Assembly (NCBI RefSeq): GCF_008086045.1
Contig: NZ_VSEY01000022.1
Coordinates: 158,751-222,750, forward strand
Direction of reading: 5' to 3'
From: Nonomuraea sp. PA05
Lineage (GTDB): Bacteria > Actinomycetota > Actinomycetes > Streptosporangiales > Streptosporangiaceae
DNA length: 64,000 nt
Positions 42,607 to 51,479 of this stretch are shown here, in pieces; the stretch's first letter is position 1; the number at the start of each line of letters is the position of its first letter. The notes under the pieces are model-generated. The model had not been told where the DNA came from. It saw only the letters and a program-made list of their open reading frames with translations, and did not search any database. A program made the translations under genes and the position numbers.

Positions 42607-43563
42607 TCACCGGCACGCGCAGCGGGGATCCGACAGCGCCCGCGTCACCCCCCGGGCCGCGGCCATGAGCAGCCGCAGCAGGACGAAGTCCACCGAGAAC
42701 GAGCGTAAGGTGCCGAGGCCCTGCTCGCGCAGCAGCTTGGCGGCCAGCGCGGTCACCATGCTGGAGTCCAGGCCGCCCGACAGCAGGGCGCACAGGGGCA
42801 CGTCGCTGATGAGCTGGCGGGCGACGATGTCGTCCAGCAGGCCGCGCACGGTCCGCACGGTCCCGCCGACGTCGTCGGGGTGCTCGTGGGAGGTGAGCCG
42901 CCAGCAGCGGCGCTGCCGTTCCTCGACACGGTGACGACCTGGCCGGGGCGCACCTCGTGCATGCCGGAGAAGACGCCGTGCTCCGGCGTCTTGACGAACG
43001 CCGGCAGCTCCCGCAGCCCGCCCGCGTCGAGCACGCGGCGCGCGAGCGGGGTTGGCCAGGATCGCCTTCGGCTCCGAGCCGAACAGCACGCCGTGCGGCG
43101 TCGGGTAGTAGTACAGCGGCTTGATGCCCATGCGGTCGCGCACCAGGAGCAGCCGCTCCTCGCGGGCGTCCCAGACGGCGAAGGCGTACATGCCGTTGAG
43201 GTGCCCGGCCAGGTCCTCGCCCCACTCCAGGTAGGCGCGCAGGACGACCTCGGTGTCGCTGCGGGTGCGGAAGCGGTGGCCGAGCCCCGACAGCTCGGCC
43301 CGCAGCTCCTCGAAGTCGTACACCTCGCCGCTGTAGGTGAGGACGACGGGCTCGCGCCCCTCCTCCTCCGCCACCATCGGCTGGCGGCCGCCGGCGAGGT
43401 CGATGACGGCGAGCCTGCGGTGGCCGATGGCGGCGTGCCGGGCCGTCCACAGCCCCTCGTCGCCGGGGCCGCGGCAGGCCATGGTGCCGGTCATGTCCTG
43501 CGCGGTCCGGCGCTCCTCCCGCAGGTCACCCTCGAAGTCCACCCACCCCGCCATGCCACACAT
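42607..43563 (-). pseudogene. asnB: Broken asparagine synthetase (glutamine-hydrolysing)
   Basis: Starts canonically at ATG 43563 (MCGMAGWVDFEGDLREERRT with nucleophile Cys2) and keeps the glutaminase domain (DRMGIKPLYYYPTPHGVLFG). Near 43040 the frame shifts (DAGGLRELPAFVKTPEHGVF is in the next frame) and near 42930 it shifts back, giving DVPLCALLSGGLDSSMVTAL (PP-loop). The sequence is cut off after about TLRSFSVDF, before most of the synthetase domain, and ends in unrelated residues. About 300 of roughly 600 residues remain. Two shifts plus truncation argue for true decay rather than sequencing error. Confidence 0.82.
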
Positions 43564-43609
43564 GCCCGGTTCCTGGTAGATCGTGGGGCAAGGCCGGGCG
43601 TGCAGTCCG

Positions 43610-44259
43610 TCAGGTGCGCCGCCGGATGGCCAGCAGCGCGACCCCGGCCAGGAGCAGGGCGAGGACGAGATGAGCGGCGGCCTCGATCCACTGCGCCGGC
43701 CAGTAAGGCAGCGCCAGCAGGCCCCGCAGCGCCCGCCCGGCGAGCTGGCCGGCGCCGACCAGCAGGAGGGACAGCGGCATGGCGATGCGCGTGTGCCGGG
43801 TGAGGGCGCCGAGCGCGACACCCAGCAGCAGGGCGAACAGCACGCGGGCGAACGGCACCGGGCCGTGGCTCTCGTAGTACGGCCAGGCCATCGGATCGCC
43901 TCCGGCGGCAGGCACCGTCCAGGCCAGCAGCGCGGCCGTCACCGCCGCCGCGACCAGCGCGCCCCCACCGCCGTGGACAGGACCGTGGCCAGCCACCGGC
44001 CGCGCGTCCAGCTCTGGGTCCAGGCCAGCCGGTACGTGCCCGTCTCGAACTCGCGGGAGATCAGCGGCGCCCCCCACACCAGGCAGACCGCCCCCGGAAG
44101 CAGCCCGGCGAGCTGCTGGGTGAGCCCGGACAGCCCCGGCTCCAGGCGCTCCGCCACGGCGGCCACGCCGTACATCGTCACGACGGCGGCGATCGCGGCG
44201 GCCTGGGCGCGCTGCCCCCGCCACGCCACCCACAGCGGCCCCGTCCCCGGTCCTGTCAT
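43610..44259 (-). pseudogene. ABC permease interrupted by a frameshift
   Basis: From ATG 44259 (4-nt overlap with the ATPase stop) the frame gives WVAWRGQRAQAAAIAAVVTM, LISREFETGTYRLAWTQSWT, LATVLSTAVG; the rest, ALVAAAVTAALLAWTVPAAG to ALLLAGVALLAIRRRT, is in a second frame. The two parts join perfectly if one G is added to the C5/G5 run at 43962-43966. The complete protein would be about 217 residues with six helices, the usual permease partner of the ATPase. Either a one-base deletion, a phase-variable homopolymer or an assembly error. Confidence 0.8.
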
Positions 44260-44951
44260 CGGGACAGCCCCGGGTCGCGCAGATGGGCGAGCACGAGGTC
44301 CTCCATCGTGGTGGCGGGATGACGGGCGAGCAGGTCGGCGAAGCGGCCACGCAGCCGCACCCGGCCCGCGCCGAGCAGGATCAGGTGATCGCACACCCCG
44401 GCCAGGTCGGCGAGGAGGTGCGACGACAGCAGGACGGTGGTGTCCATGGCGCGCACCGCGTCCATCACCTGGATGCGGGCCAGCGGGTCCAGCTCGGCCA
44501 GCGGCTCGTCCAGCACCAGCAGGCCGGCCCGCTTGCCGGCGGCCAGGGCGAGCGCCACCAGGGTGCGCTGCCCGCCGGACAGGCGGTCCGCCCGACGGTC
44601 GAGGGGGATGTCGTGGGCGAGCAGGAACGAGACGGCGGCGTGCCGGTCCCAGGCGGGGTTGGTCGCGGCGCCGAAACGCAGCAGGTCCGTCACCGTCCAG
44701 CGGCGGTACAGCGGCTTGTCCTGCGCCACGAACGCCACCCCGGACACCTGCAGCGGGCGGCCCAGCACGCGGACCCGGCCCGTGGTGGGTGCCAGCAGCC
44801 CGGTCACCAGGTTGAGCAGCGTGGTCTTGCCTGCCCCGTTCGGCCCGACCAGCGCGCACCGGGCGCCGGGCGGCAGGTCGAACGTGGCCTCGCGCAGCGC
44901 CCAGTGCCCGCCGTACCGTCTGCCCAGCCCGTCCACCTCCAGCGCGCTCAC
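44256..44951 (-). CDS. ABC transporter ATP-binding protein
   Basis: 231 residues from GTG 44951, overlapping the previous stop (GTGA). Walker A VGPNGAGKTTLLNLVTG, signature LSGGQRTLVALALAAG, Walker B LLVLDEPLAELDPLA, H-loop LLSSHLLADLA. It pairs with the frameshifted permease next to it. Operon order ECF sigma, membrane protein, ATPase, permease suggests a bacteriocin- or antibiotic-immunity/export system or a membrane-stress module. Confidence 0.9.
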   Translation of the reverse strand: MSALEVDGLGRRYGGHWALREATFDLPPGARCALVGPNGAGKTTLLNLVTGLLAPTTGRVRVLGRPLQVSGVAFVAQDKPLYRRWTVTDLLRFGAATNPAWDRHAAVSFLLAHDIPLDRRADRLSGGQRTLVALALAAGKRAGLLVLDEPLAELDPLARIQVMDAVRAMDTTVLLSSHLLADLAGVCDHLILLGAGRVRLRGRFADLLARHPATTMEDLVLAHLRDPGLSR

Positions 44952-45568
44952 GCCTGCCCCTCTCCGCCCGGCCCGCGCCCGCCCGGTCCGCGCCCGCCTG
45001 GTTCGCGCCCGCCTGGTTCGCGCCCGCCTGGTTCGCGTCCGTCCGGTTCGCGTCCGTCCGGTTCGCGTCCGTCCGGTTCGCGCCCGGTCTGCGTTCGCTC
45101 GCTCAGCTCCCGCCTGCGGCGCAGGAGCGCGGCGCGGCGGGTGTGTGCCCGCACGACCAGCACCAGCGCCGCCGCCACGAGGACGCCCCCGGTCGCCAAC
45201 GCGGCACCCAGGCCGCCGCCGCGCTGCACGGCGACACCCGCCAGCCCCACCCCGGTGACCAGCGACGCCACCAGCGCGATCCACCCGGCGACCACCCGGT
45301 CGGTGGCGAACAGCGGCACCCTGCGCGTCAGCAGCCAGCCGCCGTACGAGGTCCAGGCCAGGCAGAACACGGTGAAGCAGGCGAACGCGGCCTGCGTGCG
45401 CCCCGGCAGCGGCCCCGGCTCGCTCCACCACAACGCCGCCACGAACACCGTCCCCGCCAGCCCGGCCAGCAGCGCCGCCACGGCGCGCGCCCGCCGCCAC
45501 GGGGACAGCGCCGGCTCCAGCCGCTCGATCAGCTCCGCCGCCGACAGGCGCGGCTCGTCGTCGTTCAT
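44948..45568 (-). CDS. Predicted membrane protein with REPDG/REPGG repeat tail
   Basis: 206 residues. Four transmembrane helices (VAALLAGLAGTVFVAALWW, FACFTVFCLAWTSYGGWLL, VVAGWIALVASLVTGVGLAG, ATGGVLVAAALVLVVRA), starting MNDDEPRLSAAELIERLEPA. Directly after an ECF sigma factor (4-nt overlap), so it may be an unusual anti-sigma factor, though no zinc motif is visible. The C-terminal 40 residues are three REPDG, three REPGG and two RGPGG repeats, probably extracytoplasmic or cytoplasmic depending on topology. Confidence 0.75.
   Translation of the reverse strand: MNDDEPRLSAAELIERLEPALSPWRRARAVAALLAGLAGTVFVAALWWSEPGPLPGRTQAAFACFTVFCLAWTSYGGWLLTRRVPLFATDRVVAGWIALVASLVTGVGLAGVAVQRGGGLGAALATGGVLVAAALVLVVRAHTRRAALLRRRRELSERTQTGREPDGREPDGREPDGREPGGREPGGREPGGRGPGGRGPGGEGQA
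44963..45082 (-). repeat. Eight tandem 15-bp coding repeats
   Basis: Eight in-frame 15-nt units (three REPDG, three REPGG, two RGPGG) at the 3' end of the membrane protein gene. In-frame units mean copy-number change would not break the gene, so length may vary between strains. Confidence 0.85.
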
Positions 45569-46089
45569 GCCCGGTATCCCCTTTCCTCCAGGTGCTCCCG
45601 CAACATCCGGCGAGCCCGATTGAGCCGGGACTTGACCGTCCCGGCAGGGACGAGGCAGATCTGCGCGCACTCCTCCACGGGCAGGTCCTCCAGGTAGAAC
45701 AGGACGAGCACCTCCCGCTCCAGCACCGGCAGCCCGGCCAGCGCGGCGACCAGCTCGGCCCGGTCCACCACGGTCTCGACGGGATCCTCGGCCGCCGTGT
45801 CGTCGCCGGTGAGGGTCTCGTTCGCGGCGGCGTACTCGTCGCGCAGCCGGTCGGCCACCGACCGGCGGGCGATCGTGAACAGCCACGGCGCGAACCGGCC
45901 GGGCTCCCGCAGCCTGGGCAGCCCGCGGACCACGGCCAGCCAGATCTCCTGGGTCACGTCGTCGGCGCGGTCGGCGTCCAGCATGCGCCGCACGTAGGTC
46001 CACACCGGCACGCGCCATCGGGCCACCAGCTCGGACCAGGCGGCCCGTTCGCCCAGCTGGGCGCGGACCACCAGCAGCTCATCGATCAT
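45565..46089 (-). CDS. ECF RNA polymerase sigma factor
   Basis: 174 residues from ATG 46089, with GAAGGGA 8 nt upstream; GTG 46113 is a weaker upstream alternative. Region 2: VWTYVRRMLDADRADDVTQE, IWLAVVRGLPRLREPGRFAP, WLFTIARRSVADRLRD. Region 4: LPVLEREVLVLFYLEDLPVE, ECAQICLVPAGTVKSRLNRA. Lacks any C-terminal extension. First gene of the operon with a membrane protein and an ABC pair, so it probably controls them in response to a membrane signal. Confidence 0.92.
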   Translation of the reverse strand: MIDELLVVRAQLGERAAWSELVARWRVPVWTYVRRMLDADRADDVTQEIWLAVVRGLPRLREPGRFAPWLFTIARRSVADRLRDEYAAANETLTGDDTAAEDPVETVVDRAELVAALAGLPVLEREVLVLFYLEDLPVEECAQICLVPAGTVKSRLNRARRMLREHLEERGYRA

Positions 46090-46263
46090 CTCGTCCCTTC
46101 CGTCACCCTGCACAGTCGGGTGGGAGGCCGCTCAGGTTCACGCTCTCGCCATGCTCGCGTGCACGAGAGCGGGCAGCGCGCCGGCGCCCGGCTGGAAGGT
46201 GACGGCCCCGGCACAGGCGGACCTGACGGTCGCGCCCGGACCTGACCGAGATGTGGCGGAAGT

Positions 46264-47514
46264 TCAGAGGATGAACGTGAACAGCGGCGAACCCGGCGGG
46301 ATGCGCTCCACCGTGAGCGGCCCGCCCTTCATCCTGGACAGCAGGTCGTCGAGGTCGCCCGCCCGCTCCAGCTCGATGCCGACGAGCGCGGGGCCGGTCT
46401 CGCGGTTGTTCTTCTTGATGTACTCGAAGGCGATGATGTCCTCGCCCTCGCCCAGCACCTCGTCCAGGAAGTGGCGCAGCGCGCCGGGCCGCTGCGGGAA
46501 CGTCACCAGGAAGTAGTGCCGCAGCCCGATGTGCACGAGCGAGCGCTCCAGCACCTCGTTGTAGCGGCTGACGTCGTTGTTGCCGCCCGACACCACGCAC
46601 ACGACCGGCCCCTCGGGGGAGTGCGGCAGCAGCTCGCGGGCCGCGGCGCCCGCGAGGGCTCCGGCGGGCTCGGCGATGATGCCGTCGGTCTGGTAGAGAT
46701 CGAGCATCTCGGTGCACACGGCGCCCTCGTCGACCGGGACGACCTCGTCCACCAGGTCCTTGACCAGCGGGAACGTGGTGTCTCCGACCCTGCCGACGGC
46801 GGCGCCGTCGACGAACGTGTCGAGCTCGGGCAGGGCGAGGGGGCCGCCGTGGCCGAGGGCGGCGCGCATGCTGGCCGCTCCCGCGGGCTCCGCGCCGATG
46901 ATGCGGGTGGCGGGCGAGTGCTCGCGCAGCCAGACGGCCAGGCCGCTGATCAGGCCGCCCCCGCCGACGGGGACGATCACCGTGCCGGGCGCCTGCCCGG
47001 CCTGCTCCAGGATCTCCAGGCCGACGGTGCCCTGCCCGGCCATGGTCCTGACGTCGTCGAAGGGATGCACGTAGACCGCGCCGGTGCGCTCGCTGTCGGC
47101 GTGCGCGGCGCCGCTCGCCTCGTCGTAGGTGCCGCCGCCGACCACGATCTCCACCCGGTCGCCGCCGAGCGCCGCGATGCGCTCGCGCTTCTGGCGCGGC
47201 GTGGTGGACGGCACGTACACGCGGCCGCTGATGCCCAGCCGCGCGCAGGCGAACGCGACGCCCTGCCCGTGGTTGCCCGCGCTCGCGCAGACGACGCCGC
47301 GCCGCCGCTCGCCGTCGGTGAGCGAGGCGATCAGGTTGAACGCGCCGCGCACCTTGTAGGAGCGGCACACCTGCGCGTCCTCCCGCTTGAGCAGCACCGG
47401 GCCGCCGAGCAGGCCGGACAGCCGCTCGTTGGGCTCCAGCGCGGTACGGCGGATCACCGGCCGCAACCGATCGGCCGCCTGGCTGATCATCGCGGCGGTG
47501 AGGCGGTCGCTCAT
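46264..47514 (-). CDS. ilvA: Threonine ammonia-lyase (threonine dehydratase)
   Basis: 416 residues, PLP-dependent fold type II. Schiff-base Lys in CRSYKVRGAFNLIASL, phosphate loop VPVGGGGLISGLAVW, CVVSGGNNDVSRYNEVLERS. The C-terminal ACT-like region (HYFLVTFPQRPGALRHFLDE) is the single regulatory domain of short biosynthetic/catabolic enzymes. Converts threonine to 2-oxobutanoate in isoleucine synthesis. AGGAGA precedes the ATG. Confidence 0.92.
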   Translation of the reverse strand: MSDRLTAAMISQAADRLRPVIRRTALEPNERLSGLLGGPVLLKREDAQVCRSYKVRGAFNLIASLTDGERRRGVVCASAGNHGQGVAFACARLGISGRVYVPSTTPRQKRERIAALGGDRVEIVVGGGTYDEASGAAHADSERTGAVYVHPFDDVRTMAGQGTVGLEILEQAGQAPGTVIVPVGGGGLISGLAVWLREHSPATRIIGAEPAGAASMRAALGHGGPLALPELDTFVDGAAVGRVGDTTFPLVKDLVDEVVPVDEGAVCTEMLDLYQTDGIIAEPAGALAGAAARELLPHSPEGPVVCVVSGGNNDVSRYNEVLERSLVHIGLRHYFLVTFPQRPGALRHFLDEVLGEGEDIIAFEYIKKNNRETGPALVGIELERAGDLDDLLSRMKGGPLTVERIPPGSPLFTFIL

Positions 47515-47692
47515 GCGTTCTCCTGGCACAAATGGATCAGGCAGGTGGATCAGGCAGGTGGGCGTGACGATCACCGGGACGAGCACACCGGCCACAGTGC
47601 CCCCACCAGGCCATCCTATTGCGGCGCCGCCCCCGGCTCGCCCGCTTCGCTCCACGATAGCCGCGCCCGGGAGGGCAACGTGACGCCGCACG

Positions 47693-48868
47693 TCAGGCAG
47701 GCAGCTTCTCCATGGTCTGGCGGGCGATCTCGCCCTCCTCGTCGGTGGGGATCACCAGCACGGGCACCTCGGCGCCGGCGGGCGACACGGCGCGTTCCCC
47801 GCCCGAGGCCGCCGCGTTGAGGGTGGCGTCCACGGCGATGCCGAGCCGCTCCAGCCCGGCCAGCGACTCCGCCCGGGTGGCGGCGTCGTGCTCGCCCACC
47901 CCGCCGGTGAACACGATCGCGTCCACCCGGCCCAGCAGCGCGTAGTAGGCGCCGACGTACTTGCGGATGCGGCGCGTGTAGACGTCCAGGGCCAGCCGGG
48001 CCTCGGCGTCGTCGCGGGCGCGCACCTGGCGCATGTCGCTGGAGCCGGTGAGGGCGAGCAGGCCGCCGCCGTGGCTGAGCGCGTGCTCCACCTGCTCGGC
48101 GTCCAGCCCGAGCGTGCGGGCGAGATAGCCGCCGACGGCCGGGTCCACGTCGCCCGAGCGGGTGCCCATGACCAGCCCCTCCAGCGGCGTCATGCCCATG
48201 GAGGTGTCGAGGCTGCGCCCGCCGGAGACGGCGGTGGCGCTGGCGCCGTTGCCCAGGTGCAGCACGATCAGGCCGAGGCCGGCGAGGTCGCGGCCGAGCA
48301 GGGCGGCGGCGCGGCGGGAGACGTAGGCGCAGGAGGTGCCGTGGAAGCCGAAGCGCCGCACGCCCCGCTCGCGCCACTCGCGCGGCACCGCGTACGTGTA
48401 CGCCTCGGGCGGCAGCGTCCGGTGGAACGCCGTGTCGAACACCGCCACCTGCGGCACCCCAGGGAACACCTTGCGGGCCAGCCGGATGCCGGTGAGGTTG
48501 ACCGGGTTGTGCAGGGGAGCGAGCGGCGCCAGCTCCTCGATGGCGGCGATCACCTCGTCGTCGATCAGCACCGCCTCGGCGAACCGGTCGCCGCCGTGCA
48601 CCACCCGGTGCCCGACCGCGACGGGGGCGAGCTCGGGCCCCGCCGCCGCGAACGCCTCCATCATCGCCTCCAGCCCCTCGCCGTGACCGGGGAAGGGCCG
48701 GTCGAGGACGTAGGGCGGCCCGTCGCCTGTGCGGTGGGTCAGCCGCCCCTGCTCCTGCCCGATGCGCTCGACCAGGCCCCTGGCCGAGCGCGCGCGGGTG
48801 CGCGGGTCCACGAGCTCGTACTTGATGGAGGAGGATCCCGTGTTCAGGACGAGAATGCGGTCGGCCAT
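47693..48868 (-). CDS. ackA: Acetate kinase
   Basis: 391 residues. ASKHA-family signatures: NTGSSSIKYEL at the start, HRVVHGGDRF, FDTAFHRTLPPEAYTYAVP, RFGFHGTSCAYVS, HLGNGAS, DTSMGMTPLEGLVMGTRSGD, FTGGVGEHDA. Interconverts acetate and ATP with acetyl phosphate. Partner of pta (51480) in the acetate/ATP pathway, but here divergent from the intervening PEP-synthase-like gene. In dormant or oxygen-limited actinobacteria this pathway supplies ATP. Confidence 0.95.
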   Translation of the reverse strand: MADRILVLNTGSSSIKYELVDPRTRARSARGLVERIGQEQGRLTHRTGDGPPYVLDRPFPGHGEGLEAMMEAFAAAGPELAPVAVGHRVVHGGDRFAEAVLIDDEVIAAIEELAPLAPLHNPVNLTGIRLARKVFPGVPQVAVFDTAFHRTLPPEAYTYAVPREWRERGVRRFGFHGTSCAYVSRRAAALLGRDLAGLGLIVLHLGNGASATAVSGGRSLDTSMGMTPLEGLVMGTRSGDVDPAVGGYLARTLGLDAEQVEHALSHGGGLLALTGSSDMRQVRARDDAEARLALDVYTRRIRKYVGAYYALLGRVDAIVFTGGVGEHDAATRAESLAGLERLGIAVDATLNAAASGGERAVSPAGAEVPVLVIPTDEEGEIARQTMEKLPA

Positions 48869-49010
48869 GAGGCCATTTTCGCGGACCGGGGTCGCGCCCG
48901 CTGCGACGGGCCCGCGCGCCCGGCTCCCGGCGGTGCTAGCGTCGGTGGCGGGGCGCGCCGGGAAGCCTGGTCGGCACGAACGTTGTGCTGCCGTCCGAGG
49001 AGTGAGCGCG

Positions 49011-51446
49011 ATGGAACTGATCCCGCTGTCCGGCATCGACGCCTCCATGATCGACCTGGTGGGAGGCAAGGCCGCCGGGCTCGGAGAGATGATCAAGGCG
49101 GGCGAGCGGGTGCCCGGCGGCTTCTGCGTCACGGTCGAGCCGTACCGGTCGGGGCAGCTTCCCGAGCGGGAGCTGGCCGAGGCCTACCAGCGGCTCGGCG
49201 GCGGGCGGGTGGCCGTCCGCTCCAGCGCCACCGCCGAGGACCTGCCGGAGGCCAGCTTCGCCGGCCAGCAGGACACCTACCTGAACGTCGAAGGCGCGGG
49301 CGAGCTGATCGGCGCGGTCCGCCGCTGCTGGGACTCCCTGTTCACCGAGCGGGCCGTCGCCTACCGCGCCGCCGCGGGCATCGCCGACGCGGCCATGGCC
49401 GTGGTGGTGCAACGCATGATCGACCCGGTCGCCGCGGGCGTGCTGTTCACCGCGAACCCGATCACCGGCTGCCGCGCGGAGACGGTCGTGGACGCCGCCC
49501 CCGGCCTGGGCACCGCCGTCGTCGAGGGCAGCGTCGTTCCGGACCACTACGTTCTCGGCGAGCACGCGCCGATCGCGGCGGACCCGCCAGGATGCCTGGA
49601 CGCGGAGCAGCTCGAACGGCTGCGCGCGGCCGGAACGCGCCTGCAACGGCACTTCGGCTCGCCCCAGGACGTCGAATGGGCCATCGACGCGGACGGCACT
49701 TTGCGGCTGCTGCAGTCGCGGCCGGTCACCACGCTCTTCCCGCAGCCGCCCGACACCGGCGACACGCGGCTCTACCTGGAGATCGGCCACGTACAGGGCA
49801 TGCTGCGCCCGTGCACCCCGATGGGGGTCTCGCTGCTGAAGGCGGGTGCGGCCCTGTGGTTCGAGGCGGCGGGGGCCAGGGTCGACCGGCGTGACCCGCT
49901 GCCCCGGCTGGTGCCGATCGGCGGGCGGCTCTACTTCGACGTGACCGACTTCCTGCGCAACAAGGGCATGCGCGGGCGGCTCGGCCCCTCCCTGGAGATC
50001 TACGGGCCGCGCGTGCAAAACGCGGTGCGCCACATGCTCGACGACCCGCGCTTCGCGCCCCGGCCTGGCCTGCCGTTCCACCGCGGCAGCGCGATCAGGG
50101 GCACGCTCCGCCTGCTGCCCGTGGTGGTCGCCGGGGTGGTGTCGAGCCTGGCCGCGCCCGCGCGTGGCCGCGCCCGCGCCTTCCGCGGCGTCGCCGAGAT
50201 CAAACGGCTGCTCACCCCGCCGGGAGAGTCCGCGACGGCCGCGGAACGGCTGCGCTGGGTGATCGAGGACTCCCACAAGCCGATCATGAGCATCGACATG
50301 CACGGCATACTCGGGCCGCTCAGCGCGGGAATGATCGCCGGGACGATCCCGGCCGCGCTGCTCAAGGGCGTCGCCACCGAGGAGGAGCTCGGCACCGTGC
50401 TCGGCGGCATGCCGTACAACGTGACCACGCGGATGGACCTGGAGCTGTGGAGCCTGTCCGTGCGCGCCCGCGAGCACCGCGACCTGTTCCTCGGCACCCC
50501 GCCCGAGGAGCTCGCCGCCGCCTACTTCGCGGGCGAGCTGCCCGACGTCGGCATGGCGGGCTTCCTGCAGAAGTACGGCATGCGCGCGGCGGCCGAGATC
50601 GACGTCGGCGTGCCCCACTGGGACGAGGACCCGGCGCCGCTGTTCGCCACGATCGCCAACTACCTGCGGGTCGACGACCCGGCGCAGGCGCCCGACCGGC
50701 GCTTCGCGGCGGCGGCGGCCAGGGCCGAGGCCATGATCGTGACGCTGTCGCGGCGGGCGCGGCGCAGGCGGCCGGTGCGCGGCCGGCTGGCCGTCTTCTT
50801 CATGCGCCGCTCCCGGGAGCTCACCGGGCTGCGGGAGATCGGCAAGTTCGCCTGGCTGCCCGCCATCCAGGCGGCCCGGCGGCAGCTCCTGCTCGTCGGC
50901 GCCGACCTGGCCGGCCGCGGCCTGCTGGAGCGCGGCGACGACATCATGTTCCTGACGCTCGGCGAGGCGCGCGAGGCCGTCCGCGACGGCGCCGACCAGC
51001 GGCGCCTGGCCGCCGCCCGGCGCGCGGAACACGAGCGCGAGCTGCGCAGGCCCGCCGTGCCAGGCGCCCTGCTGTCCGACGGGACCGACGTGGAGACGCT
51101 CGCCCCCGCGCCGCCCGCGCAGGACGGCGTCCTGACCGGGATGGCCGGCGCCGCCGGGCGGGCCACCGGCAGGGCGCGGGTCATCCGCGACCCGCAGGGC
51201 GCGCGCATCGAACCGGGCGAGATCCTGGTCGCGCCCACCACCGACCCCGGCTGGACACCCCTGTTCATGACGGCCGCCGGCCTCGTCACGGAAACGGGCT
51301 CGCAGGTGGCGCACGGCCCCACCGTCGCCCGCGAGTACGGCATCCCCGCCGTCATCTGCGTCCGCGACGCCACCCGCGAGATCACCACCGGGCAGCTCAT
51401 CACGATCGACGGCGTGGCGGGCACCGTGCGGCTGGAGCCCGAATGA
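49011..51446 (+). CDS. PEP synthase/rifampin phosphotransferase-like enzyme
   Basis: 811 residues from ATG 49011 (GAGGAG site). Three domains in order: ATP-grasp (IDLVGGKAAGLGEMIKAGER, VAVRSSATAEDLPEASFAGQ, VDAAPGLGTAVVEGSVVPDH), a substrate domain of about 350 residues, and a swivelling His domain with catalytic His768 in VAHGPTVAREYGIPAV. PEP synthase and rifampin phosphotransferase share this layout; the absence of the large PEP-binding C-terminal barrel favours the RPH-like group. Between ackA and pta it might regenerate ATP or PEP or phosphorylate an unknown acceptor. Divergent from ackA. Confidence 0.87.
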   Translation: MELIPLSGIDASMIDLVGGKAAGLGEMIKAGERVPGGFCVTVEPYRSGQLPERELAEAYQRLGGGRVAVRSSATAEDLPEASFAGQQDTYLNVEGAGELIGAVRRCWDSLFTERAVAYRAAAGIADAAMAVVVQRMIDPVAAGVLFTANPITGCRAETVVDAAPGLGTAVVEGSVVPDHYVLGEHAPIAADPPGCLDAEQLERLRAAGTRLQRHFGSPQDVEWAIDADGTLRLLQSRPVTTLFPQPPDTGDTRLYLEIGHVQGMLRPCTPMGVSLLKAGAALWFEAAGARVDRRDPLPRLVPIGGRLYFDVTDFLRNKGMRGRLGPSLEIYGPRVQNAVRHMLDDPRFAPRPGLPFHRGSAIRGTLRLLPVVVAGVVSSLAAPARGRARAFRGVAEIKRLLTPPGESATAAERLRWVIEDSHKPIMSIDMHGILGPLSAGMIAGTIPAALLKGVATEEELGTVLGGMPYNVTTRMDLELWSLSVRAREHRDLFLGTPPEELAAAYFAGELPDVGMAGFLQKYGMRAAAEIDVGVPHWDEDPAPLFATIANYLRVDDPAQAPDRRFAAAAARAEAMIVTLSRRARRRRPVRGRLAVFFMRRSRELTGLREIGKFAWLPAIQAARRQLLLVGADLAGRGLLERGDDIMFLTLGEAREAVRDGADQRRLAAARRAEHERELRRPAVPGALLSDGTDVETLAPAPPAQDGVLTGMAGAAGRATGRARVIRDPQGARIEPGEILVAPTTDPGWTPLFMTAAGLVTETGSQVAHGPTVAREYGIPAVICVRDATREITTGQLITIDGVAGTVRLEPE

Positions 51447-51479
51447 CGGGGGCCTGCGGGCGCCGAGAAGAATGAAGCC

